Assembly: GCA_033297205.1 (NCBI GenBank)
Contig: MU859093.1
Span: forward strand, 176,137-240,136
Direction: 5' to 3'
DNA length: 64,000 nucleotides
Source: Pseudoneurospora amorphoporcata
Lineage: Eukaryota > Ascomycota > Sordariomycetes > Sordariales > Sordariaceae
The notes under the pieces are model-generated. The model worked only from the letters and a program-made list of their open reading frames with translations, was not told where the DNA came from and made no database searches. Shown here in pieces: positions 32,201 to 42,106 of the stretch. The translations under genes and the position numbers were made by a program. Positions within the stretch are counted from its first letter, which is position 1. Every line of letters begins with the position of its first letter.

Positions 32201-35200
32201 TCGCTTTCGACCGTACTGGCTCGTCTTGAGTACGAGAACGACGGCGCCAAGAGCCTAGCATTCCGTGGAGCTCAGTATGACAGCCACCTGAGGCGTCGAG
32301 ATGTAGCCTCACAGCAAGACGGGCAGGCGCTTATCAAGGCATTGAGCAGTCTGGGTCTTGCTGGCCTCTCGAATTCTCTACTTCAGACGCAACAGAGCTT
32401 GGATGGCTCTTCGAGGTCTCTTGACTCCACGTTCACCACCGCAAGACGTCTAGAAGTGTGGAACCTTCCTGCGCCGCCTGCGACTGAGAACTGGGCGGTA
32501 ACTGTGTACAGAGCTTATCAAACTATGCATCAAGCTTCTGACATTAACATTGTACGAAGCGCAGTTCATGACGGTCTTACGAGAACGCTCAAGCATCTCA
32601 CGGGGAAGAGCCTCAACACATTGACACTGCGTCACCAGCTTGGTGCTCTCGCCACGCTGGCTGAACTCGATGATGTGCTGAACATTGGAGATCTCTCCGA
32701 GCTGGACGACATCATCAAACACTTCCAAGCGCGGTCCAAGTGGATGATGAGTAGCCAATACGACGATGTCAGCCGAATCCTATCGTGTCGGGAGACAACG
32801 TTGAGCATGTGGAGTCAACACCACAACCTCCGGTCATCGAGGCTGACGCCTGCAGATGCTCGTCTGGCGCAGATTCGTGGCATGCTAACCTCCTCTGACA
32901 TCTACCGGTTCCATCGTGCCACCCAGGAAACGCTGAACTTGTCCACCACGCTCACGCATCTTATCAAGCCGAGTGAACAGGTGGGGCTTACCGTCGACGC
33001 GGCGGTTCGGATGGAGGCTGCCAACTCGCTGTGGGATCAGGGCGAGATGATCTCCTCCATTAGGATGCTGCAGAACATTGACAAGGACTCTTCGCTGAAG
33101 AAACAAACTGTTCCTGTCAGCCGTTCGGATCTCTTGTCAAAGATCGGCTACCAGGTATCGGTTGCTCGACTGGAGAGTCCTGACAACATTCAGAAGAGGT
33201 ATCTCGAACCTGCACTGAAGGAGCTAAAGGGCAAGAGTGAAGGCAAGGAAGCTGGTCGGGTGTACCACCAGTTCGCCATGTTCTGTGATGGACAGCTACA
33301 GAACCCAGACGGCCTCGAGGATCTTGCCCGCCTCCAGAATCTCAAAAAGGGCAAGAATGACGAGGTTATGCAACTCAAAGCCCTGATTGCGAGCACCAGG
33401 GATTCACAACTCAAAAACAGGTATTTTAGCCACTTGTCGAAAGCGGAGCAGTGGCTTGACCTTGATCAGCAGGAGCTTCGCCGAGTTGAGCAGACTCGTT
33501 CCGAGTTTGTGAAGTTAAGTTTACAGAACTACCTACTCTCTCTCGCAGCATCGGATGAGTACAATAACGATGCGCTGCGTTTCACAGCTCTGTGGTTAGA
33601 ACGCTCGGAGGACGACATGGTGAATGAGGCTGTGAAGAGGTACATCAACAACGTGCCTACTCGGAAATTTGCACCCTTGATCAATCAACTATCATCGCGC
33701 CTGCAGGATAGCAAAGAGCTCTTCCAGTTCACACTGATAGAGCTTGTCTACAAGATTTGCCTCGACCACCCTTATCACGGCATGTACCAGATCTGGTCAG
33801 GATCACAAACACGGATCAACGAGGGTGATGAGGTTGCTTTGTCCAGACAGAAGGCGACGGACAAGGTTGCAAAAGCCATCGGCAAGAGCGGCGTAGAAGC
33901 CGCCAAGATCTGGCCAGCGATTAAGGCCACAAGCATAGCCTACCATAAGCTCGCAATGGAGCGCGATGCTAGCAGGTACAAGCAAGGTCACAAGATGAAC
34001 ATCAAGGACGCAAAGACGGGCGCGGATTTCCTCGCCGTGTTCGCAAAGCATTCGATTCCGCCGCCGACTATGCAGATGCCTTTGCTGGCGAGTTGCGACT
34101 ACTCGGAACCCAACGTGCCAATGATCGACAGATTCGAACCCCAGATGTCTATCGCCGGGGGCGTTTCCGCACCCAAGATTATCACGGCCATAGGCAGCGA
34201 CGGACAGCGATACAAGCAGCTCGTAAAGGGCGGCAACGATGACCTGCGCCAGGATGCTATCATGGAGCAAGTCTTTGCCGCCGTCTCGGAGCTGCTCAAG
34301 CACCACCGTACCACTCGTCAAAGGAACCTTGGAATCCGGACCTACAAGGTCCTTCCTCTCACCTCGTCCTCGGGTCTCATCGAGTTTGTCTCCAATACCA
34401 TCCCGCTGCACGAGTACCTCATGCCCGCCCACGAGAGGTACTACCCCAAGGACCTCAAGGGTAACCACTGTCGCAAAGAAATCATGACGGCCCAATCCAA
34501 GAGCGTCGATGTCCGCGTGGCCGTCTATCGTAAAGTCACAGAAAGGTTCCACCCCGTCATGCGCTACTTCTTCATGGAGTGGTTCCCCGACCCAGACGAG
34601 TGGTTCGCCAAGCGGACTGCGTATACCCGCACGACAGCCGCCATATCCATGCTGGGCCACGTCCTCGGTCTGGGAGACCGACACGGACACAATATCCTTC
34701 TCGACACCAAGACAGGCGAGGTAGTACACATCGATTTGGGCGTAGCCTTTGAGATGGGCCGCGTCTTGCCGGTGCCGGAACTGGTGCCCTTCCGTCTGAC
34801 GAGAGACATTGTCGACGGAATGGGCATCACCAAGACCGAAGGCGTGTTCCGGCGGTGCTGCGAGTTCACACTGGACGCGCTGCGGGAGGAGACATACAGC
34901 ATCATGACTATCTTGGACGTGTTGCGGTATGATCCGCTTTATAGCTGGTCGATATCGCCCGTCAGGATGGCGAGATTGCAGAATGCGAGGACGGGGTCGG
35001 CGGATGATCTGGCGGAGGAGGCGGAGGAGGATCAGCGCCCTGGTGGATTGAACAAGAAGTCGAACCTCAATGAGCCCAGTGAGGCGGATCGGGCGTTGGA
35101 GGTGGTGAGGAAGAAGCTGAGTAAGACGTTGAGTGTGATGGCTACGGTGAACGATTTGATTAATCAGGCGACGGATGAGAGGAATTTGGCGGTGTTGTAT

Positions 35201-35294
35201 GGTGGTAAGTCGCCGTCCCCTTGATGGTGCGCCTTGAAGTCATGAGAGAGATTGCTAACGGTGTGGTTGTCTAGGTTGGGCTGCTTATGCTTGA
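26285..35294 (+). CDS. tel1: TEL1/ATM-family checkpoint protein kinase
   Basis: Four exons: 26285-26318, 26381-26428, 26496-35204 and 35275-35294, product 2936 aa. The first two exons are 34 and 48 nt. They build MADPPNLKEVIGDLTRHN and, across the second junction, TAREKALKTLILYLKG, which is the TAN motif of Tel1/ATM (telomere maintenance and DNA-damage signalling). A 20-nt last exon changes the end to LAVLYGGWAAYA, the FATC terminus. The body is HEAT/FAT solenoid. The PI3K-like kinase domain is at about 2560-2860, with GGNDDLRQDAIMEQVF, the catalytic loop LGLGDRHGHNILLD and the activation segment HIDLGVAFEMG. Tel1 is recruited by Mre11-Rad50-Nbs1 to double-strand breaks and telomeres and phosphorylates S/T-Q sites. 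The N. crassa gene is known as tel-1 or mus-21. ATR/Mec1 is excluded by the TAN motif and overall length. All catalytic residues are present. Confidence 0.96.
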
Positions 35295-35804
35295 CCGCAA
35301 TGAGCGGTTCCTCTCGGACTAATTTGGGGAGTCATGTCAATAGAGGTGGAAACATCGTGATGGATTTCTTCTCGTCTGATGTTAAAGTTAGATTGCTGTT
35401 AGTGTCTAGCATATGATAGAACCGGGAAGCTTAACGCGAACCTGCGCGCTGTTAACAGATCTAACAGACAAGACGCGTTCCACTTCCTCCACGATAAATG
35501 GGTTGCGCTCGCAAGTGCCGTACAGTTATCGGCTCCCTCCGCTAACACGGTGCCGGAGCTCCTCCCCCCACCTGGGATTGTAGCGTAATGGCCGATTGAA
35601 TGTTAACTCGGTCATCTCGACTTGGACTTCTTCCCATACACCATCTCAACTGTTGAGACAATCACAGCTCATTTATCCTTTGTTGACAGCGTTGATCGCA
35701 TACAGCAGTTCGCGCATCCAAGCAAACACTGACAGCAGATCACCTACATAAGCCTGCCGCGCAGGCGAGAGAGAAGACGTTTGTTGGGAACGACTTGTCC
35801 ATCG
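35295..35804. promoter_or_regulatory. TEL1 3' end and CUL4 promoter
   Basis: A 510-bp tandem spacer between TEL1 and CUL4. It must hold both the TEL1 3' UTR and the CUL4 promoter. The only reverse-strand frame (35673-35900) is a shadow of the CUL4 (AAC)n codons. Confidence 0.5.
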
Positions 35805-38800
35805 ATGCCTTCGAATAGCACTGCCAATCCGTCCGAGTTCCCTCGTGACAACAACAACAACAACAACATTATCAACACCGGCCATATTCATCACCAACAT
35901 ACGTCATCATCACCTCCTCACGCTACCCCGACTAAGCGTCGCTTTGACGACTTGAACCTGAACGATAGAAGCGCCCCCCAGCAGCCGACGTCACCATCAT
36001 CATCATCCAACACCAACACTGCCTACTCTGCTCCTCCCCCAGAAGAAGCCAACAACAAGCGCTCCCGTTCCGAATTATTCGCAGCTTCTTCCGCCACCCA
36101 CCCGACAACAGCCGCCACCACCACCACCATGTCCGCCAAACTCAAGGGCAAACGCCCCGCCTCCGGCCCGCCAGAGATAATTGACCTCACCCAAGGAAGT
36201 AACAACTCCGCGGGGAACTCGCCTGTTCTTGCCTCTTCTTCTCATCACGGCGGCGGCCATCCGCACATCAGAGGGCCACCAATATCCTCCTCTTCCTCGC
36301 ACAACACAGGCCACCGTACGTCAACAGCGCCGCTCAACCCCAAGGGCCATGGCGGGAACTTGAACAAAACACCGGGGGCAGGGCGCAACATGAATTACCT
36401 CCAAACCCATATTGGCGCCCGCCGTCTTGTGGTCAAGAACCTGCGTCCTGTCGCCACCCAGATTCAGACCGAAGAAGCGCATTATGCACGCATTCGCGGT
36501 GATTTGGATGCGGCGCTCAAGGCGGTGTTTGGCGGGCAGGGTGCAGGTGCTGGTGGCGCTCCTGCTTTTGGAGGGCATAGTCCCAGTCCTGGGCCTGGTT
36601 TAAGTCGTAGCGGAGTGAGCAGCAACAACACCACAACGGGCGGTCAACCGATGGAAAAGCTATACCGCGGGGTGGAAGATATCTGCCGGCGGGGTAAGAA
36701 AGAGTCGGCCGAGTTATACGAGTGGCTAAAGGATCGGTGCAAGGCGTGGTTGAACAGCGACGAGGTGCTCAAGTCGCTGTTGGCGGCTTCTCCGTCTATA
36801 GCCGCAGACAGGGGAGGAGGGGAGGAGGACGTGATTCTGCTCAAGGCGGTGCTGTCCGCTTGGAAGAGGTGGATTGCCCAGCTTCTGGTGATCAGGTGGA
36901 TCTTCAGCTACTTGGATAGGAGTTATCTACTTCCCGGCGGTGGTGGGACTACTGCTGCTGATGGGAAGGGCAAGAGCAGTGGTGCTACCGGCAAAAGGGA
37001 GGGGCCGACGAGCGTGAATGATATGGGTATCAGTGCGTTCCGGGGCGCCATGTATAGCTCGAGAAGCAGGAACGGCGCGAATATGCAGACGATTGGCGCA
37101 CGGGTGGTCAATGCCGTGTGCGTGTTGGTTATGTTTGACCGGCTGGATGATAACCGGTTCGATTCGCAGCTGTTGAGGGAATCGGTGGCCATGTTGAGGC
37201 TCTGGGGGGTGTACGGCAAAGAGCTGGAGCCCAAGTTTATCAACGAATCGAGGGAGTACGTGAGGAGGTTCGCGGAAGAGCGCAGTGAGTCGTGCGGACT
37301 CAAGGAGTACATTGATGCTTGCGAACGGCTCCTCAACAGGGAAAGCGAGCGGTGCGATGTGTACAACTTTGACAGCACGACCAAGCGCCAGCTTAAGGAC
37401 GACGCATACCAGAGTCTCATCTTCAACTATGCGGAGAAGCTGCTCGACAGCGGCAGCGTCGCAAAGTTGCTGGACGCAAATGATCTCGATTCCATGAAGG
37501 CCCTGTACGAGCTGCTGAGGTTGTCAGGTATCCAGAAGAGGCTTAAGGGACCGTGGGAGCAGTACATCAGGAAGACTGGCGCGGCCATCGTCAGCGATAC
37601 GGCTAGGGGCGACGAGATGATCATTCGCATGCTGCAGCTGCGCCGCGCGCTAGACGTGATGATTCGCGATGCGTTTTGCAGAGACGAGGATTTCACATAC
37701 GGGCTACGCGACGCTTTCGGTTTCTTCATCAACGACAAGTCGGTGTCGTCGTCGTGGAACACGGGCACCTCGAAGGTGGGCGAGATGATCGCCAAGCACA
37801 TCGACATGTTGCTCCGCGGCGGTCTCAAGACGTTGCCCAAGGCACTGCTGTCCGATGTCAAGGACAGGCAGGATGCCGAGCGGAGCGGCATTGCCAGCAC
37901 GGCCGATGAAGATGCTGAGCTGGACAGGCAGCTGGATCACAGCCTGGAGCTGTTCCGGTTCATCCAGGGCAAGGACATCTTCGAGGCCTTCTACAAGAAG
38001 GACCTGGCGCGCAGGCTGCTCATGGGCCGCAGCGCTAGCCGCGACGCGGAGAGGAACATGCTGGCCAAGCTGAAGAACGAGTGCGGCTCTAGTTTCACCC
38101 ACAATCTGGAGATTATGTTCAAGGACCAGGAGTTAGCCAAGGACGAAATCGCCTCCTACAAGACCTGGCTAGCCGGCAGGGGCGAGGACTCGCTCGTGGC
38201 CAAGTCGGACCTCGACCTGAGCGTCAACGTCCTCTCGGCTGCCGCGTGGCCCACCTACCCCGACGTTCGCGTCCTGCTGCCGCAGAACGTGCTGGATCAC
38301 ATCACCACCTTCGACACGTACTACAAATCCAAGCACACCGGCCGCCGGCTAACATGGAAGCACAACCTCGCGCACTGCGTCGTCAAGGCGCGCTTCGACC
38401 GCGGCGGGCCCAAAGAGCTTCTCGTCTCCGCCTTCCAAGCCATCGTCCTCGTCCTCTTCAACGAAGCCGAAGAGAAGTCTCCCGAGGGGATCCTCTCCTA
38501 CGGCCAACTCGCCACCGCAACGGGTATGCCCGACGCCGAACTCCAACGAACTCTCCAATCGCTCGCCTGCGGCAAGACGCGCGTGCTCAACAAACACCCT
38601 AAAGGTCGCGAAGTCAACAAGACGGATACTTTTAGCGTCAACAGATCTTTCACCGATCCCAAGTTCCGAGTGAAAATCAACCAGATCCAACTGAAAGAGA
38701 CCAAGGAAGAAAACAAGGAGACGCATGAAAGAGTCGCGCAGGACAGGCAGTTTGAGACGCAGGCGGCCATTGTGCGCATCATGAAGAGCCGCAAAAGCAT

Positions 38801-39019
38801 GGCGCATGCGCAGCTGGTGGCCGAGGTGATCAATCAGACGAAGCAGAGGGGAGCGGTGGATGCGGTGGATATCAAGGCTAATATTGAAAAGTATGATTCT
38901 TTTCTCCTTCTTCTGATACTACCCAAATGGGGGATGAAGGCTGACCGTGGTGATAAACTAGGCTTATTGAAAAGGATTATATCGAGAGAGAGGGCGGGAA
39001 TTATGTTTACCTTGCGTAG
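35805..39019 (+). CDS. cul4: cullin-4, scaffold of CRL4 ubiquitin ligases
   Basis: Two exons, 35805-38890 and 38962-39019, product 1047 aa; the 71-nt intron (GTATGA...ACTAG) near the 3' end is needed to give the family-typical C terminus LIEKDYIEREGGNYVYLA. The first in-frame ATG is 35805. Residues 1-190 are low complexity (poly-Asn, Ser, Thr, His) with a KRPASGP basic patch, a longer tail than in animal CUL4. The cullin repeats start near residue 280 (KLYRGVEDICRRGKKESAELYEWL). The cullin-homology domain includes FEAFYKKDLARRLLMGRSAS and EIMFKDQELAKDE. The neddylation site is the Lys in IVRIMKSRKS, about residue 994. CUL4 uses DDB1 as adaptor. In N. crassa the CUL4-DDB1-DCAF assembly (DCDC) acts with DIM-5 to place H3K9 methylation (established literature). 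CUL4 rather than CUL3 is my call from the C-terminal wording and the remembered gene order. Confidence 0.88.
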
Positions 39020-39842
39020 TAGATGTTGAGCGTGTGGTGTGGGAGAAAGGAAAGAACAGCGTCACCGAGTTTGGAAGCGTTTTGGGAAAGGTAAACATTC
39101 TTTTGCAAGTTCGTGGTTGTGTGTGATTAACGAAGGGGCTTTTTTGGGGGGGTGGTATCGTGGGTTTTGAGCTTTGTGAGGGACGCATACTTGATGAATA
39201 GGTGTTTTTATGAATAAATAAACTGGAATGGCTTCAAGGATCGTCGAGAGTACAGTGTTGTGACTGGAGGTATGTACTCACTCAGCAGCATGTGATCAAT
39301 TGACAGCACCAGTGTGTTGTCAAGTTGTATAACTAATTTGCTGTCTGGGCTGCCATATGTTTGGTTCCACTAGAAATCTATTGCCTCTGGAAGGAGGAAT
39401 AAAAAAAGGGTTCTCTCTTAATATATCCACAGAAGAAAAGAAAAGAAAAGGGTATCTATCAAGCGCCGTATTCTTAAAGGTCGTTAAAGTATATCCAAGA
39501 ACCAGAACCAAAATCCAAAGAAGCTGCGACCAAAACCAGGTCGTTTCCCGTTGATGCTTTCCAACTCCGTCGCTTGCTTTCTGGTGGCTTATTTGAGCGC
39601 TGCTGTAGCGCGTTTGTTGTTGTTGTTGTTACTTCTCCTTTTGAAGCCTTCTCCCATCCCATCCAGGTCCAAGCTATCTATGCCTCCCACCCCTCCCGTA
39701 TATACCGTTGATTATCATTAGACAAAAAGCCATTAAGTATTTTTGTTGTTCAACTCCTTCTTCTCCAGCCAGGCAGCAGCTTCAATGCTTGTTCCTGCCG
39801 TTTGGAGCCATTCATTCTCACGCTCAATTATCATCATCATCA
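39020..39842. other. convergent 3' intergenic region (CUL4 / DUF7729-like gene)
   Basis: An 823-bp convergent spacer. It contains a probable CUL4 polyadenylation hexamer at 39213, a (TTG)n run near 39613-39630 and a (CAT)n run starting near 39829. There is no convincing frame. Confidence 0.5.
39213..39222 (+). terminator. putative CUL4 polyadenylation signal AATAAATAAA
   Basis: Two overlapping AATAAA hexamers lie 194 bp after the CUL4 stop on the coding strand. Fungal poly(A) signals are degenerate, so this is suggestive only. Confidence 0.35.
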
Positions 39843-41102
39843 TCATATGAGCCACAACACCGCCGCAACCGCCGTCGTCACAAACGGCACAATGCCTGTC
39901 CCTCCCAAGCTAAAGGCAACAACGGCACTACTGCCCGAGCTTGACAACACCATCTCCTCCGGCAACGTCTCATTAACAAACCCGACTCCACACACCACAT
40001 TCACCATCTTGGCCGCCTTCACATACACGCCCGCCACCGGTTGTTTTCTGTCCGCAGCAGCGGCATGATAAACCTGCATCGTCTCCCTCAAGCACCCGCC
40101 GCAGCTCGGCACCGTCGACCCGGGCAGGCTCACATTAAGCGCCAGGTGGTAGACGTACACGCTGCTGGGGTTGGTGAAGTTCATGACTGCGTTGGCGTAG
40201 CAATATCCCCCTTCGCTACCCTGGGTGGAGGTGTCCTTGAGACAGGTTGCCGAATACACAGGGGCGTAAGCGATCAAGGCGACATAGGCATCGCGCACGA
40301 CGGTGTGGCCCGCTTGGTACTCGGCTTCACAAGCTTCGGGAGCGATTAGGGAGGAGGCGAGGCTGGAGAGGTAGGAGGCGCAGAAGGTGACGTTGGGAGA
40401 GCAGGAGGCTTCGAGGACGCGGGTGAGGGCGACGAGAGAGCGTTGGGCTTGGAAGAAGGATTGGGAGCCCTGTTGGATATGAGTTAGCTTGGCGAGAAGG
40501 AAAAAAAGGGGGTGGAAGGGAGGGAGACAAACCTGCATCAACAACGAAATGGGGTAGCATTGGTTGAAGGTCTGGTTGTTGAGAAACGAGTTGAGAAAGG
40601 ACGGGCAGTTGCTGTTAGGAGCAAAGTTGGCGGATAAACTGCCGTCGAAGAACTTGGGCAGGGAGCTCGATACGGGTGCGGTCTCTTCGGCCCGGGCGGT
40701 AGTGGTGGTGGTTGTAGCTGGTTTCTCGGTGATAGTGGAAACGGCGATTTGGAAGGTGGTTGTCACGGAGCCGGATGCTGCCACGGAGGTGATCTCCTTC
40801 TCAGTACGCTTCCTCAACCCCCCTGGCCCAACATGCTTCAACTCCGCCTGCTCCGGCGACAGCAAAATCCATTCTCCTTCATTAATGATTGGTGGTTCTG
40901 AGGTGTCGATCTCCAACGGGGCGTTAAAGTCGATCGAGGTGCTCAAGTCCTCGGGCGTAATAGCCAGTACTGCCCGTGCCGTTGTCTGGCTAACAAAGCA
41001 TGAAAGCAGGACGAACACCAGACCTAGACTGGTAACAACGGACCCCCATTGTTGTTGGGACTTCTTCTTCGAGGTAAAGGAGTACATCATCATCATTATC
41101 AT
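39843..41102 (-). CDS. secreted, probably GPI-anchored DUF7729-like protein
   Basis: Two exons on the minus strand, 41102-40533 and 40469-39843, product 398 aa. The 63-nt intron (GTTTGT...branch GCTAAC...CAACAG) is a multiple of three without a stop, so retention would insert 21 hydrophobic residues after ISLLMQ. The first ATG of the frame is 41102; upstream codons have none. The N terminus (MIMMMMYSFTSKKKS, then WGSVVTSLGLVFVLLSCF) is a signal peptide or anchor with the Met run encoded by a (CAT)n repeat. Residues about 40-150 are Ser/Thr-rich. The body has regularly spaced Cys (NCPSFLN, NQCYPIS, ASCSPNVTFCASY, EACEAEY, GGYCYANAV, PSCGGCLRE), matching my memory of the fungal DUF7729 domain. 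The tail (SSSGSSAVVAFSLGG...VPFVTTAVAAVLWLI) fits a GPI-anchor signal. Function is unknown; a cell-surface location is inferred. Confidence 0.82.
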   Translation of the reverse strand: MIMMMMYSFTSKKKSQQQWGSVVTSLGLVFVLLSCFVSQTTARAVLAITPEDLSTSIDFNAPLEIDTSEPPIINEGEWILLSPEQAELKHVGPGGLRKRTEKEITSVAASGSVTTTFQIAVSTITEKPATTTTTTARAEETAPVSSSLPKFFDGSLSANFAPNSNCPSFLNSFLNNQTFNQCYPISLLMQVCLPPFHPLFFLLAKLTHIQQGSQSFFQAQRSLVALTRVLEASCSPNVTFCASYLSSLASSLIAPEACEAEYQAGHTVVRDAYVALIAYAPVYSATCLKDTSTQGSEGGYCYANAVMNFTNPSSVYVYHLALNVSLPGSTVPSCGGCLRETMQVYHAAAADRKQPVAGVYVKAAKMVNVVCGVGFVNETLPEEMVLSSSGSSAVVAFSLGGTGIVPFVTTAVAAVLWLI

Positions 41103-41813
41103 GTCACGGCTGTAACAGAGTGTCGTAGCAGTTGGTGGTACATCACTCTGTGGAACAACACAGGTCTTGAGTTTGTAGGTGTGTGTAAAACGAAGGACTA
41201 GAAATTTCCCGATCGGCCGGGTCAGACAGGCAGATGGATGTTCGGTGTGCGTCTCGGTATGGTTTGGTCGGTCGTCCGTAGGTTTGTCGATCTCTCTTCT
41301 GTTGTTGATGACCAAGACGGTACAGGGTTAAGCGATGAGACCAGCGAGCGATGAGCGAAGCGCAAGTGTGGGTAGCTTTCCCGCCTTTATATCACTACAG
41401 CCAGTTTGTTGGTGGGAGTGATGGGTGATGAATGGCGGCCCAACAAGGCGGGATGGTGTGAGACCGGGAGCTAACAAGTCAATGTTGGAGGCTTGGAGCA
41501 TCTGTCTGTCATCCAATCCTTCAAGAAAGCAGAGGGTGGGATCAGGCAAATCCAATATGGGTAGGCGGGTAAATATAAGACGAGGGAACAGAACAAATGG
41601 GACACCAATGGGACGAAAGACCGGGGGGAGCCGATGAATTTCAGATGCAATGCCGGTGGATGCAGAAAAGGTCTGCAAGGTGTTCTGGCCAGAATGGAAG
41701 CTGGGGGCGAGCGGAGCGGACACTAGCAAGGAGACATGGGGGAGATGGTGGTTGGTTCGGCTGCGGAGATGATACGGTGTTGAGCAGGGCAGAACCATGC
41801 ACTCCACCACCAC

Positions 41814-41816
<3 letters not shown>

Positions 41817-41852
<36 letters not shown>
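41817..41852. repeat. (GA)18 dinucleotide microsatellite
   Basis: Thirty-six bases of uninterrupted GA, about 715 bp upstream of the DUF7729-like gene start. It is a likely length-polymorphic marker and a possible GAGA-type promoter element. Confidence 0.95.
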
Positions 41853-41856
<4 letters not shown>

Positions 41857-42094
41857 AGAAGAGAGAAAAGAAAAAAGGCGGACTCGAAGAAATGAGGGCT
41901 GAGAAGGGTTGGAGAGAAAATGGAAATAGAAAACAGGCGGGAAGCCGGACAAGTGCCAATGGTTCCCATGTGGGTGCACTGGGTGGTGACCATGGTGGCC
42001 GTGCTGGCTGGCACTAGTGCTGTGCGTAAGCTGCTAGTCTAGCTAACGACCCGTTTGGGAGAGCTGGGTCAGGGGTAAAGAGGCAGTAACCCAA

Positions 42095-42106
42095 CCCCCC
42101 CCCCCC
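42095..42106. repeat. C12 homopolymer
   Basis: Twelve consecutive C, followed by ACCCC. It is prone to sequencing length error. Confidence 0.9.

Noticed and set aside
33803..34729. 308-aa minus-strand frame
   Set aside because: Antisense shadow of the TEL1 kinase domain.
41328..42014. 228-aa minus-strand frame with Ser-Leu repeats
   Set aside because: The frame is kept open by the GA microsatellite; there is no motif, and it lies in the promoter of the surface-protein gene.
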